Source: Cohnella phaseoli (GTDB taxonomy: Bacteria > Bacillota > Bacilli > Paenibacillales > Paenibacillaceae). Taken from it: 64,000 nt of DNA. Where the stretch lies: contig NZ_QRDZ01000019.1 of NCBI RefSeq assembly GCF_003386235.1, positions 112,347 to 176,346 on the forward strand, in the 5' to 3' direction. Both the position numbers and the translations under genes were made by a program. Shown here piece after piece: positions 37,401 through 44,584 of the stretch (the first letter of the stretch is position 1; every line of letters begins with the position of its first letter). Under the pieces are notes generated by a model. It was not told the DNA's origin and did no database searches. It saw nothing but the letters and a program-made list of their open reading frames with translations.

Positions 37401-38452
37401 AGGGCTACATTCGCACCCGATTCGACCGTTATGGCATCGTTCTTCGTTGCGATGCTAACCGTGCCGTTACGAGGCATAGTGTAGGCATATACAGCTGCGC
37501 CATTCTCGCCGGGATGCACGGCCATGTTTGCGCTGTTGATCGCGCCGTTGCTTGACCCCCATAGACTCTGGCCGGTATAAAGCCATTGACCGTCCACTTG
37601 ATCGAGCTTCGTAAAGCTTTTGGCTCCATAGGAATAGCTTTCGTACATCCAACCCTTGCTCAATTCGGCATCGTTGCTAGCCAAACTTATCATTGCATCT
37701 TGAGAAACGGAGGTGTGAGGCAACTGCTTCGCTTGCTCGCTCAGGTCGGCTTCTACCGTATACGTCTCCGACATCAAACTTACATATGGACGCCACTCCA
37801 GGTTATCGTTGGATGGATTATCGCCCGCGTTCACGCGGAAATAGAATTGGTCGCCGGCTTTAGCCGCCGTCGTGATTTCCGGCATAGGGATGGCCTCGTT
37901 GCTGCTTGCCGTCACCTCAACCCTTTTCCACTTGCTGTATGCGGGCCAGATCCGCTGATCATTTTGATACACTGCAACATTCACATATCCGTCAACCGCC
38001 GCGCGTAAGAACAGCTTGTCGTCGGAACCGAGCGAATAAACGCCAGTCTCGGAAACTGCATAAGAATAGACCGCATCGTAATCGTCCGAAGGACTGATTT
38101 TTACATTGCTGATCCGGCCGTAGGTCCAATTGGGCCCTTGCTGCGAACCGCCACCCGCCGGGGTGATTTGATGAGAATAAGTCCAGTTGTTGTCATAATC
38201 GTCATAATAAAAGCTATCCATGTTCGTGTATTGACCCGGCGAAAACGAATCCTTCCCGACAAATTGGTACGACCAACTATTGTAAGGGTTTTTGTTGTTA
38301 TATAGGGTTCCGGGTACAAGATCGGTAGCGGGATACTGCTGGTTCATTTGGCTCTTCGATACGACTTCCGACGCACTGGCCACTGGAGTGTTTGTCCATA
38401 AATTAAGCAGCATGCTCGTGACTAATGGTACGATTAGCAATTTTCTCTTCAT
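31433..38452 (-). CDS. Giant S-layer-anchored beta-helix polysaccharide enzyme (pectate lyase-like)
   Basis: A 2339-residue exported protein. A signal peptide ends near VASAS (about residue 28). Residues 50-615 hold three related modules of about 180 residues each (compare NSWSYQFVGKD, GWMYESYSYGAK, GQWEYMYVPFGS). Residues 640-1560 form a right-handed parallel beta-helix with many NN/IENN turns and a pectate-lyase-3-like core near 1020 (VLIPPGAYATNEIAFDQLSG). About 1677-1885 is a CBM9/DOMON-like sugar-binding domain; 1887-1960 an InlB B-type repeat (GYVFKGWQ); 2157-2339 three SLH repeats (FQDV, FGDV, FADH) that attach it to the cell wall. It probably depolymerises an acidic plant or microbial polysaccharide at the cell surface; lyase or hydrolase activity is not decidable. 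Confidence 0.85.
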   Translation of the reverse strand: MKRKLLIVPLVTSMLLNLWTNTPVASASEVVSKSQMNQQYPATDLVPGTLYNNKNPYNSWSYQFVGKDSFSPGQYTNMDSFYYDDYDNNWTYSHQITPAGGGSQQGPNWTYGRISNVKISPSDDYDAVYSYAVSETGVYSLGSDDKLFLRAAVDGYVNVAVYQNDQRIWPAYSKWKRVEVTASSNEAIPMPEITTAAKAGDQFYFRVNAGDNPSNDNLEWRPYVSLMSETYTVEADLSEQAKQLPHTSVSQDAMISLASNDAELSKGWMYESYSYGAKSFTKLDQVDGQWLYTGQSLWGSSNGAINSANMAVHPGENGAAVYAYTMPRNGTVSIATKNDAITVESGANVALFKGNVKIWPTGEGWHSVDNNDTSIAFDNLTVSGFVGDQIRFVVAKSDTQPIQPVWIDPMIDYIDFNYVASLDLERNIPSTNLVYNFKAQYLNTNNPSGQWEYMYVPFGSERAVRMPHNDGENWRMNGSYSAGLIRQNGMLAGAENDTLIAFKAPYTGTIQIALENGTVSLADSNGNADAGDGVKFGIFLSSTGSLIENLYPGHTEDINVMQDIANGETKSIAPISVNVRKNEYIWFRLNLGGTQNWHDSVALNPIITYNNFDPSDPGVTDEPLIPTVVGSTLQEGEYPLAARDYGDTPAIEESSSAIASRLKNGLADEGAIYRSSDNDSLGFYGNGSESLLVNGNNAKIETSTIGDVVVEPWNDRRFSVFIQGYKEVVLEDLTIHVRGGAPEAVINTWNVEKLTLKNVEIHVDAGAGRNGGAMPIVRVDNGEAITDLVLDKVRIVMDGQESTGVDTFQTVNATVMNSYIQGGKHAVNDNSLNGAYIGNNVFVDQDNTAINVNTSYTSIQNNSINGKSGIRVQPGRQNVLIGLNKIVADGSAITVNGARNVVSVRNEAQGDIEYQNGSGNASIIENQLDIGLIKLNDTAYALVNGNEGAVSVDAGTATNAYGNNILDYSVRAASGANLDLLPKIDKELFVGMPRRETFNWKGRQVTLKKALSDSVGTQQTVLIPPGAYATNEIAFDQLSGTSIYAYGALAEFERYTVPGITMNNSSHITIKGLVMDSQNNANAQGTIVAVNGKAITVIADPGFLPDFTDPAYYPESAGLTLLKPDANGNFATPFADGGLGNRTYDPNTRLNTFTVSGAASDHLEVGNKIVMRGITANVNKLMYSSDIRYEDVSVLNGSGFGFSEYGGDKATTLWRVAATPAAAPLLTEGTADFFKNYNHSTPTINAIVQGLVESDAMGRDRGSKPLISTADATHSTNKREGMRVYHSLFENMTDDATNVNGEFGKVVSVTGNTVVYTKGDNFYTGLNAPFRVGDHVLVFTRQGKLLADTLATSATRSLGNDQYEFTIEGTFALEAGTLVENESANGGGFVFDNNYIDNNRSRGLLVKAFDGKIAHNTLKNNGMSAILVKSEIEDGWSESGPVWNLLIENNLIENSGFYTGSVLHSPINISGDGQMTSDPQYLLHKHITIRNNVIRNRNTMYAINVNGAQDVTIEGNVFEPRKGYTDSNDDAPAIYLNGVNGVVVSDNNYPSAVTQKLEATVISKNITGTDVNGVLSDYLEANISPVFVDDQWKMKLVLVNTSADPVSARILIESATANFIDGSLIYEAKFIPAGQTVSFYYDILTLPSDMIPAQSSGNVNLVIQIEDTDVSGKLSGKAFFNTTPKAAPTLGAADSVWQLADKLVRTSNEPDNLSMTVQTLWDENYFYLLADVIDDVHLQEMQTGEMWMQDSVQFAIDPGRDAGYGAAGKIEFTFALTNNGTAPKAYIHSNTIVGTPLLLQEIAAEEIGLRIVRNDETKHTVYFAALPWTIIGANGVAPLANANVGINVAANDSDDIGRSFIELYGGIVSTKSAEAMGATKLLGESVSIYPIEVESSPGGRSSAHTSRAATGELVLLHAKADPGYVFKGWQLVAGEAVLKSADNPSTSFVMPAGNVAVRAKFLPIGSGGSGGAATNLPGSDIDEGAPEVVIRNGIAHIKITVKQIEQLIARSAPNDREVVIRPRITEAADATEVVFPGEAVDQLVNNAVSRLLIDLPQGTVILTAGNLKELAAMKSELTVSIGIQPVGRYSFKIKSGDKVLNHLGSDIKIAVDAKEALSAESVPVLADGHIVSKSAVIGKQWIMALKGSSDFQLMEKRHGFQDVVNRWSMESIGFAAARGLFTGTSGNTFSPTAPVTRGMLVTILHRLDGEPVPAGKPQFGDVADGKWYSQAVAWAAENRLVTGTSDATFNPEGMATREQFCVILYNYLHNRIGEQAAANTIGEFADHGDISTWAVPAVTWATSNGLLSGTSGKLLEPKEWITREQAATIMERLVKLILS

Positions 38453-38530
38453 AGTGGCTTATAACCTCCTACTGAGATGTTTGCGTTTCTTCTAGTTCTG
38501 TTGCGCTGCAGCTTTGTCGCCTGGCAGAAG

Positions 38531-40030
38531 TTAAAGGGTTTTAAAGTAATCCTGACATTTAAGCAGCGATAAGGCGGCAATTGCATTGCAACCATACCAA
38601 TCTGCAAAAGATGGATCCAAATGCGTTCCAAACCGCCAATCCACCCCTGAAGTTGAATACCTGCCCTCAGCATGCTGCATGCGCGTAATGGCATTAGCCG
38701 CACGCAGCGACTTGATTTTATAAATTTCTTTCTTGGTTGCCTGGTGCAAGGAAATAAGCGACATAAGCCAATTCCCGGTATGCACTTCCATAGGGAAATA
38801 GAAGATGTATTGCTCCATGACAGTGGGATAAACCGTTTGGCAAGCCAAATGATTCACATGAGGGCCGAAAATAACAAATTGGTCTTCAACAAAGCGATTA
38901 ATGCTTTCGGCAATATCGATTGCAGAGGGAATTTCATCCGCGTATTTGCAAAGGAAGCGGATCATTTCGCATGCGTCCCAATTTTCCAAATTGCTGTATG
39001 GCGGCTGTTCTTTCACATCTTCGTACATGCCTTGCCACCGGTTTGTTCTAACGGGGTGATCCAACGTCCAGCGAATCGCTTTGTTAATGGCAGATTGGTA
39101 TGAATCGCGATGTCCGACTTGCTGCATTCCATCCAGAAATTTAGCAATCAGTATGCCGGATGACGTATATTCTTCAACGACATCGCCCGTTTCCGGATTC
39201 ACCCGGTAGGGCCAGCTCCCGTCCTCATTCTGCATGCCGGCCAACGTATCGGCCAAATGTTCGGCGTAGTCAAGGTAACGCGCATCGCCGCTGCTATGAT
39301 AGAGCGACAGCATCGCTTCCCCTACTCTGGCAGCTCTGAATACAGTCGTACAGCCACGTTCAGGTATATGTTCTTCCGATATATCCCCGGTAATCCAAGC
39401 CGAGATTGGAAATCGGGAGCATTTCCAGTCGGAGTTCAGTGTGTGGGAGATCAACCAATCCCCGATGAAGAGGGCAAGCTGATGTGCCCTTGCCCCCAAC
39501 ACCGTATCGGGAAGGCGCCTTGATACTTCCAGAAACAAAAAAATGTAACTGGGGTAATGGAGCGCCGGATACACGATCTCATGCTGGCTCCCCTCGGTTC
39601 TATAATCAATAGTGCTTTCATAGAGCGTAACTGCGCTGCTGCGCATCAGGAGAGGCAGTTCTTCTTCCGGATTTGAAAACGCGAGCAGCCATGTCGTATT
39701 GCGCAACGCACTCTCTTCCCAGTTCTCCGGAACTTCGATCTCCCCGTCGAAATCCGGCACCTTGGTAAACCTCTGCATTTTGGACTGTTCAAATACTTTT
39801 CCATTCGTGTCTTTGGCAATGACTACCCAATAGACTTCGCCTAAGGGAAACTGATTCCAATAAGTTGAAAAATCAAAAGTAGATTCCTTCGTGACGTTCT
39901 TTACGGCATGATTGTCAGCAGCAGCAAACTGAATCTCATAAGCTGCCGCGCCTTTTACCGGCTGCCACGTAAACTGGGGCGGGTCAATGAACCTTATCGC
40001 ATTCTGATTCCAACTCGTAATCTCAATCAT
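38531..40030 (-). CDS. Putative (alpha/alpha)-barrel carbohydrate-active enzyme with N-terminal Fn3-like domain
   Basis: A 499-residue protein from ATG 40030 (GGAGG ten bases upstream). It has no signal peptide. Residues 1-90 look like a fibronectin-III-like domain (FTWQPVKGAAAYEIQFAAA, VYWVVIAKDTNG). The rest is helical with repeated barrel-type motifs: RYLDYAEHLADTLAGMQNED, GSWPYRVNPETGD, LENWDACEMIRFLCKYADE, NAIAALSLLKC. This is the pattern of (alpha/alpha)6 enzymes such as unsaturated glucuronyl hydrolases and helical-barrel lyases. It lies between the permeases and the SLH enzyme, so it probably cleaves imported (possibly unsaturated) oligosaccharides. No family named with confidence. 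Confidence 0.65.
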   Translation of the reverse strand: MIEITSWNQNAIRFIDPPQFTWQPVKGAAAYEIQFAAADNHAVKNVTKESTFDFSTYWNQFPLGEVYWVVIAKDTNGKVFEQSKMQRFTKVPDFDGEIEVPENWEESALRNTTWLLAFSNPEEELPLLMRSSAVTLYESTIDYRTEGSQHEIVYPALHYPSYIFLFLEVSRRLPDTVLGARAHQLALFIGDWLISHTLNSDWKCSRFPISAWITGDISEEHIPERGCTTVFRAARVGEAMLSLYHSSGDARYLDYAEHLADTLAGMQNEDGSWPYRVNPETGDVVEEYTSSGILIAKFLDGMQQVGHRDSYQSAINKAIRWTLDHPVRTNRWQGMYEDVKEQPPYSNLENWDACEMIRFLCKYADEIPSAIDIAESINRFVEDQFVIFGPHVNHLACQTVYPTVMEQYIFYFPMEVHTGNWLMSLISLHQATKKEIYKIKSLRAANAITRMQHAEGRYSTSGVDWRFGTHLDPSFADWYGCNAIAALSLLKCQDYFKTL

Positions 40031-40058
40031 GAGAATGTGTCCCTCCAATTTTTTCCGG

Positions 40059-40937
40059 CTAGCCCTTGATGGAACCAATCAACAATCCCTTAATAAAATA
40101 CTTCTGCAAAAAAGGATATACACAGGCGATCGGCAAGATGGTAATCACAGTGATCGCCATTTTAAACGTTTGCGGCGTGATCGAACCCCTCTGTCTATTC
40201 CCTGCCTCCTGCAGCTGCTCAATCGTCGAAAATTGATTCAGCATGTTATATAGCACATATTGCAGGGAATGCAGCTGCGGATACATCGTATTGTAGATTT
40301 GCACGTCCATGAACGAGTTCCATTGATTGACGCAATCGAACAGGACAACCGCGGCAAATACAGGGGTGCAAATGGGGAAAATGACCCTGAAAAACAGCTT
40401 GATATCGTTCGCCCCGTCTACAACCGCAGCCTCGGATAGTTCCTTCGGCAAAGCCTCGATATAGGTTTTGATGAGCACCATATTAAATACCGAGATGGCG
40501 CCAGGTATTACATAGATCAGAAACGTTCCTTTCAAATGGAGAAAGCCCATCAATAAATACATGGGGATAATGCCGCTTGAGAAATATAAGGTGAAAATAA
40601 AATACCTGCGGAAAAACTTAACGCCGAGCAGATCGGGCCGGGACACGACGTATGCGGCCATCGAGGTAATAAATAACATAATTGCCGGCCCTAGCACGCT
40701 TCGTGCGATCGAAATGAATGCCCCGTTTAATACGGCGGGATACTCGAATGCCCGTTTGAACGAGTCAAACGTGAATCCCTCCGGCCATAATACGAGCCCC
40801 CCCTTCAGCATATTGGGGCTGCTTAGGGAGTAGCTGAAGATGTAAATGAACGGGATGATCATAACCGCAAGGATGATCAACATAAACAACTGATTGGATA
40901 TATCGAACGCAGTACCGCTTAAAGATCGTTCTTTCAT
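40059..40937 (-). CDS. Sugar ABC transporter permease, LplC/YtcP type, locus B
   Basis: A 292-residue membrane permease with the EAA loop SEAAVVDGANDIKLFFRVIFPI and the subfamily ending PFLQKYFIKGLLIGSIKG. It is colinear with the locus C protein at 54586, including the identical opening pattern MKERSLSG/MKERTISG. It starts 17 bases after the LplB-type gene and precedes the helical-barrel enzyme gene. An ATPase is not encoded nearby. Confidence 0.93.
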   Translation of the reverse strand: MKERSLSGTAFDISNQLFMLIILAVMIIPFIYIFSYSLSSPNMLKGGLVLWPEGFTFDSFKRAFEYPAVLNGAFISIARSVLGPAIMLFITSMAAYVVSRPDLLGVKFFRRYFIFTLYFSSGIIPMYLLMGFLHLKGTFLIYVIPGAISVFNMVLIKTYIEALPKELSEAAVVDGANDIKLFFRVIFPICTPVFAAVVLFDCVNQWNSFMDVQIYNTMYPQLHSLQYVLYNMLNQFSTIEQLQEAGNRQRGSITPQTFKMAITVITILPIACVYPFLQKYFIKGLLIGSIKG

Positions 40938-40954
40938 CTCGTTTGCCTGCCTTG

Positions 40955-41896
40955 TTAGAAGATTGCCTTATCCGTCGCTTTTTTCGAAATGGCATTCACT
41001 GCGACAATGAGGATGAGACTGACAAATGTCTTCATAATGCCGACTGCTGTCGCATAGGGGAAATTCAGCAGCTGGAGGCCGTACTTGTAAATATAAATAT
41101 CGAGAACCTCCATCTTCTCCCAGTTGGTCGGATTCGTAAATAAATAGAACTGCTCGAAATTTGAATTCAAAATCCAGCCGCTGTTCAATATGAGCAAGAC
41201 GATTAAGGTCGGGATCATACCCGGAATCGTAATGTACCACACCCGTTGAAAACGGTTCGCTCCGTCTATTTGCGCCGCTTCGTAGTACTCATTCGATATA
41301 GACGCGATGGAAGAAATAAAAATAACGCTGTTATATCCAAGATACTTCCATGCACCTAGTGCGATCATGAACACCCAGGCGTACTTCGGATCCCCCAGAA
41401 AATTGAATCCCTCTTCAACGATCCCCCATCCGACAAGCGTCTCGTTAATGGCGCCGGCCGAAGTTGCGAACAGCGCGCTGGAGAACGAGTAGATAATGAC
41501 CCAGGAGATAAAGAAGGGAAAAAAGGTAATGGTCTGAATCAGCTTTCCGAAAAACCTTATTCGGATTTCATTCATTAACAAGGCGAATATAAACGCGGTC
41601 ACCAAGTTCGTGATCAGCGATCCGATATTCATAGCCAGCGTGTTGCGCAGCAAGTAGATGTAGTCGCTGCTCTTCGCAAAGAAATTCGTAAATTGCTGCA
41701 GTCCCATCCATTGCAACGAAGAATAGTCGCTCCCCGGCCGGTAGTTGACAAAAGCGATGATCCACCCTGACAAAGGGATATAGGAGAAGAGGAAAACCAA
41801 TACAAACGCCGGCAGCAGCATCAGGAACAGATACCGTTGCTTGACGAACGTTGCCATCACTTTACGTCCCCTTGCAGGTACAATTGTGTTTCCCAT
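40955..41896 (-). CDS. Sugar ABC transporter permease, LplB type, locus B
   Basis: A 313-residue permease. ATG 41896 has GAGAGGGAC upstream; an internal ATG at 41857 with AAGGGGAC is an alternative and would match the N terminus of the locus C paralogue better. The EAA loop is YEAAQIDGANRFQRVWYITIPG. The sequence is strongly similar to the protein at 53668, for example NSNFEQFYLFTN and KWEKMEVLDIYIYKYG-like stretches in both. Confidence 0.92.
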   Translation of the reverse strand: MGNTIVPARGRKVMATFVKQRYLFLMLLPAFVLVFLFSYIPLSGWIIAFVNYRPGSDYSSLQWMGLQQFTNFFAKSSDYIYLLRNTLAMNIGSLITNLVTAFIFALLMNEIRIRFFGKLIQTITFFPFFISWVIIYSFSSALFATSAGAINETLVGWGIVEEGFNFLGDPKYAWVFMIALGAWKYLGYNSVIFISSIASISNEYYEAAQIDGANRFQRVWYITIPGMIPTLIVLLILNSGWILNSNFEQFYLFTNPTNWEKMEVLDIYIYKYGLQLLNFPYATAVGIMKTFVSLILIVAVNAISKKATDKAIF

Positions 41897-41979
41897 GAAA
41901 CGTCCCTCTCTATCCGTTGAGCGGAAATAGAGGGTCGAACGCTTCGCCCGGATCCTCTATTTCCCTTTCAGCGGCTTCC

Positions 41980-43713
41980 TTATTTATGCTGATCCAATTG
42001 ACTGGCCTTATCCTGATAAAGCCTGTTGTATTCGTCCACGACTTCATTCGGCTTAAGCTTCATATATTCGGCGACGATGGATTGATACAACGCTTCGAAT
42101 TGCTCATCCGTTTTCGGTTCAACTATCAGCTTCGCGGAGTTTTTCACGCGGAAATCGACCATTTTCTGCTGCAAAGCGCCGATCTCCGAAGTGGTGTCGA
42201 GCGAGATTGTCGAAATCACGCCGGTATGAGCCGACACTCCGGTTTTCAGGAAGTAATCTTTCGAGCTCGCCCAGCCTAGTTGATGAAAAGCATCCTTCGC
42301 CTCGGGCGTCAGCGTCAGATCATCCCGGATTTCCGAATTCTGATTCATGCTGTAAGGACTGCCATCCGGAGCATTCGTAGCCACATTGCCAAGGAAATCA
42401 AACAGCCCGAACCCGATTGCGTTATACTTTTCCGAATCTTTCAACGCACTGAGGTAAGCTTCCGTAGGGACGCGTTTGCTATCCTGAATCGTATAATGCT
42501 TGCCTTCGATACCCGACTGCAGCAGCAGCTTCCCTTCCTCCGTAGCCGCCCAAGCAAGCAATTCCTCAATGCGCTCGGGGTGCTTGGCATTCTTGGTAAT
42601 CGCATAAATGGCGTTCGGTCTGCTGTCTTCCACGCGAATTAACCGTTTCTCGTTCCGTTCCACCTGCGTCATGCTGCGAACCGGCATATTGATGTATTGC
42701 ATTTCCGGATGACCGGCTTTAATGAGTCCTTGATTGGAATCCCCTAGCCCCCATACGTAATACCATGTCGATAAAGCTCTGCCGCTGTTCAACTTTTCTT
42801 GTACTTGATCCGCTTTATCCGTGAATGAATCTTTATCCAGAATGCCCTCGCGATACAAATCGTTAAAGAATTGCAGGCCTTCTTTGACATATTCGTTCAG
42901 CATATAATCCTCGAAATTCTGCTCCGCGTCATTCCACACGACCCCGAGATTGCCCGCCGCAGCGAAATATCTTCCGCCCTTCTCGTACATAATTCCGGAA
43001 ACGCCCTGAATTCCCCACGGCTCGCCGAAAGGCACAACCATACCAATCGTTTTCTGTCCGTTCGTCGTCGGATTATCCTTCAGCGCTTGCTTCAAAAAAC
43101 GGATATAATCGTCAGTCGAAACCAGATTCGGCCAGCCCTGTTGCTTGAGCGCATCGATTCGTACGCCGACATCGTTGACTTCTACCAGGTTCTCGAAGTT
43201 CTGAGGTACGCCGCCTTCCCATTTGTACAGCTTCCCGTCGGGTCCTGCCAATTTCCATAACGGAATTTGTACCTCGTATCTTTTCGCGAATTCGGGCGCG
43301 CTCTTCACGAAATCGTCCAGAGGCCGCAATGCGCCCGCTCTGGCATATTTGTCGAATGTGACGTTGTCCGATATGGCGACGATTTCCGGGTAATCCCCGC
43401 CAGCCAACATCAAATTCAGCTTGTCCACCATATTCCCCGGAGTTTGGACAAATTCGAATACAAGATTGAACTTGTCCTTAATGATTTGGCCGATTTCGGT
43501 TTCATCGCTTCTTTTCTGTTTGATGGCCGATTGGGTCAGGACCTTAATGACATATTCCTCTTTTACAGCCTCATTCCCCGATTCTCCTTGGCCGGCGCTT
43601 TGCGTCGATGTTGACGGAGAAGAGCCGGATTTGGAACCGGACTCACACGCAGCTAACGCAACAAGGCTTAGAACGATAACGACAGACAACCCCATTTTCC
43701 ATAACGCTTTCAA
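41980..43713 (-). CDS. Sugar ABC transporter substrate-binding lipoprotein, locus B
   Basis: A 577-residue lipoprotein. A TTG start at 43713 follows GGGGGGATACAG. Lipobox LVALAAC places the lipidated cysteine near residue 24; a Ser/Thr/Gly/Gln linker follows. The mature part starts EEYVIKVLTQSAIKQKRSDE, almost the same as the locus C protein at 51815, and carries LNLMLAGGDYPEIVAISDNVTFD. It feeds the two permeases downstream. Together with the matched sensor, regulator and permeases, this suggests both loci import related oligosaccharides. Confidence 0.93.
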   Translation of the reverse strand: MKALWKMGLSVVIVLSLVALAACESGSKSGSSPSTSTQSAGQGESGNEAVKEEYVIKVLTQSAIKQKRSDETEIGQIIKDKFNLVFEFVQTPGNMVDKLNLMLAGGDYPEIVAISDNVTFDKYARAGALRPLDDFVKSAPEFAKRYEVQIPLWKLAGPDGKLYKWEGGVPQNFENLVEVNDVGVRIDALKQQGWPNLVSTDDYIRFLKQALKDNPTTNGQKTIGMVVPFGEPWGIQGVSGIMYEKGGRYFAAAGNLGVVWNDAEQNFEDYMLNEYVKEGLQFFNDLYREGILDKDSFTDKADQVQEKLNSGRALSTWYYVWGLGDSNQGLIKAGHPEMQYINMPVRSMTQVERNEKRLIRVEDSRPNAIYAITKNAKHPERIEELLAWAATEEGKLLLQSGIEGKHYTIQDSKRVPTEAYLSALKDSEKYNAIGFGLFDFLGNVATNAPDGSPYSMNQNSEIRDDLTLTPEAKDAFHQLGWASSKDYFLKTGVSAHTGVISTISLDTTSEIGALQQKMVDFRVKNSAKLIVEPKTDEQFEALYQSIVAEYMKLKPNEVVDEYNRLYQDKASQLDQHK

Positions 43714-43741
43714 CTGTATCCCCCCAGCAAGTTTTAAGTAT

Positions 43742-43751
43742 AGCGCTTACA
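43742..43751 (-). promoter_or_regulatory. TGTAAGCGCT motif upstream of locus B binding protein
   Basis: TGTAAGCGCT on the minus strand lies about 30 bases before the TTG start. The same ten bases stand upstream of the locus C binding protein (51771-51780) and an eight-base version before the locus C kinase gene (48478). It resembles half of a CcpA cre site but lacks a full second half here. Confidence 0.35.
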
Positions 43752-43810
43752 ATTAAAAGCTTATCGAATCCGTGCTAGCTTTCATATCGCTATACATTAG
43801 CTGTTTTATA

Positions 43811-44584
43811 TCATTTTTTTAGATGATCCTCGCGATATTCCGTAGCAGAGAAACCTGTTATTTTCTTGAATACTCGAGCAAAATGGAAATAATTGATGTA
43901 CCCCGCTTCGTACGCAACCTCCTGTACCGAAAGCGACGTATCTCGAAGAAGCCCGCACGCATACGCGATTCGCTTACTGGTCAAGTATTGCAGGAACGTA
44001 TCGTTGCCCGCCTTGCGGAACAGTTGACTCACATAGCTTATATTCAGGTTAAGCTCGTCGGCAACGCTCTGAAGCGACAAGTCCTCATGGAAATGTTCGT
44101 CAATATACGCAATCATTTTGCCGTATGTCGTATCGTTAGATTTCGGCTCCCGGGCGGAATGCAGAAGCGTAGGGAAATCCGCAGCTTCCGTTCGTTGGAT
44201 CGCCTTCTTAGCCAGCTGTCTCTCGCTGAACTTGTCCAGCGCCTCTTTGATCTCCGCCTTTTCAAACGGCTTAAGGCAATAGTTAATTGCCCCATATTGG
44301 ATCGCCTTCTTCGCGTAATCAAAATCCTTGTAGCCCGTCGCTATGATAAAATCCGCACGATCACCCCGTTCTACGCACCTTCTTATCAATTCCAATCCAT
44401 CCATGCCTGGCATGCGGATGTCGGTAAATACAAGATCCGGCGAATGCTGCGCAATTTTCTCGTATCCCTCGATACCGTTAAAGGCTGTGTCCACGATATG
44501 AAAACCGTGCGCTTGCCAATTGATCATATTATTCAGGCTTTTGACCACCCATTTCTCGTCATCGATCAACATCACCTTATACAT
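43811..44584 (-). CDS. Short YesN-like response regulator, locus B
   Basis: A 257-residue regulator starting at ATG 44584, with AGAGGTG upstream and an 8-base overlap with the kinase stop. The receiver domain carries D8/D9 and phosphoacceptor D55 (FTDIRMPG). After only about 35 linker residues comes the AraC domain (LQSVADELNLNISYVSQLFR, VQEVAYEAGYINYFHFARVF). The locus C paralogue is 473 residues with a 200-residue middle; that middle is absent here. It likely activates the locus B transporter and enzyme genes that follow. Confidence 0.9.
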   Translation of the reverse strand: MYKVMLIDDEKWVVKSLNNMINWQAHGFHIVDTAFNGIEGYEKIAQHSPDLVFTDIRMPGMDGLELIRRCVERGDRADFIIATGYKDFDYAKKAIQYGAINYCLKPFEKAEIKEALDKFSERQLAKKAIQRTEAADFPTLLHSAREPKSNDTTYGKMIAYIDEHFHEDLSLQSVADELNLNISYVSQLFRKAGNDTFLQYLTSKRIAYACGLLRDTSLSVQEVAYEAGYINYFHFARVFKKITGFSATEYREDHLKK

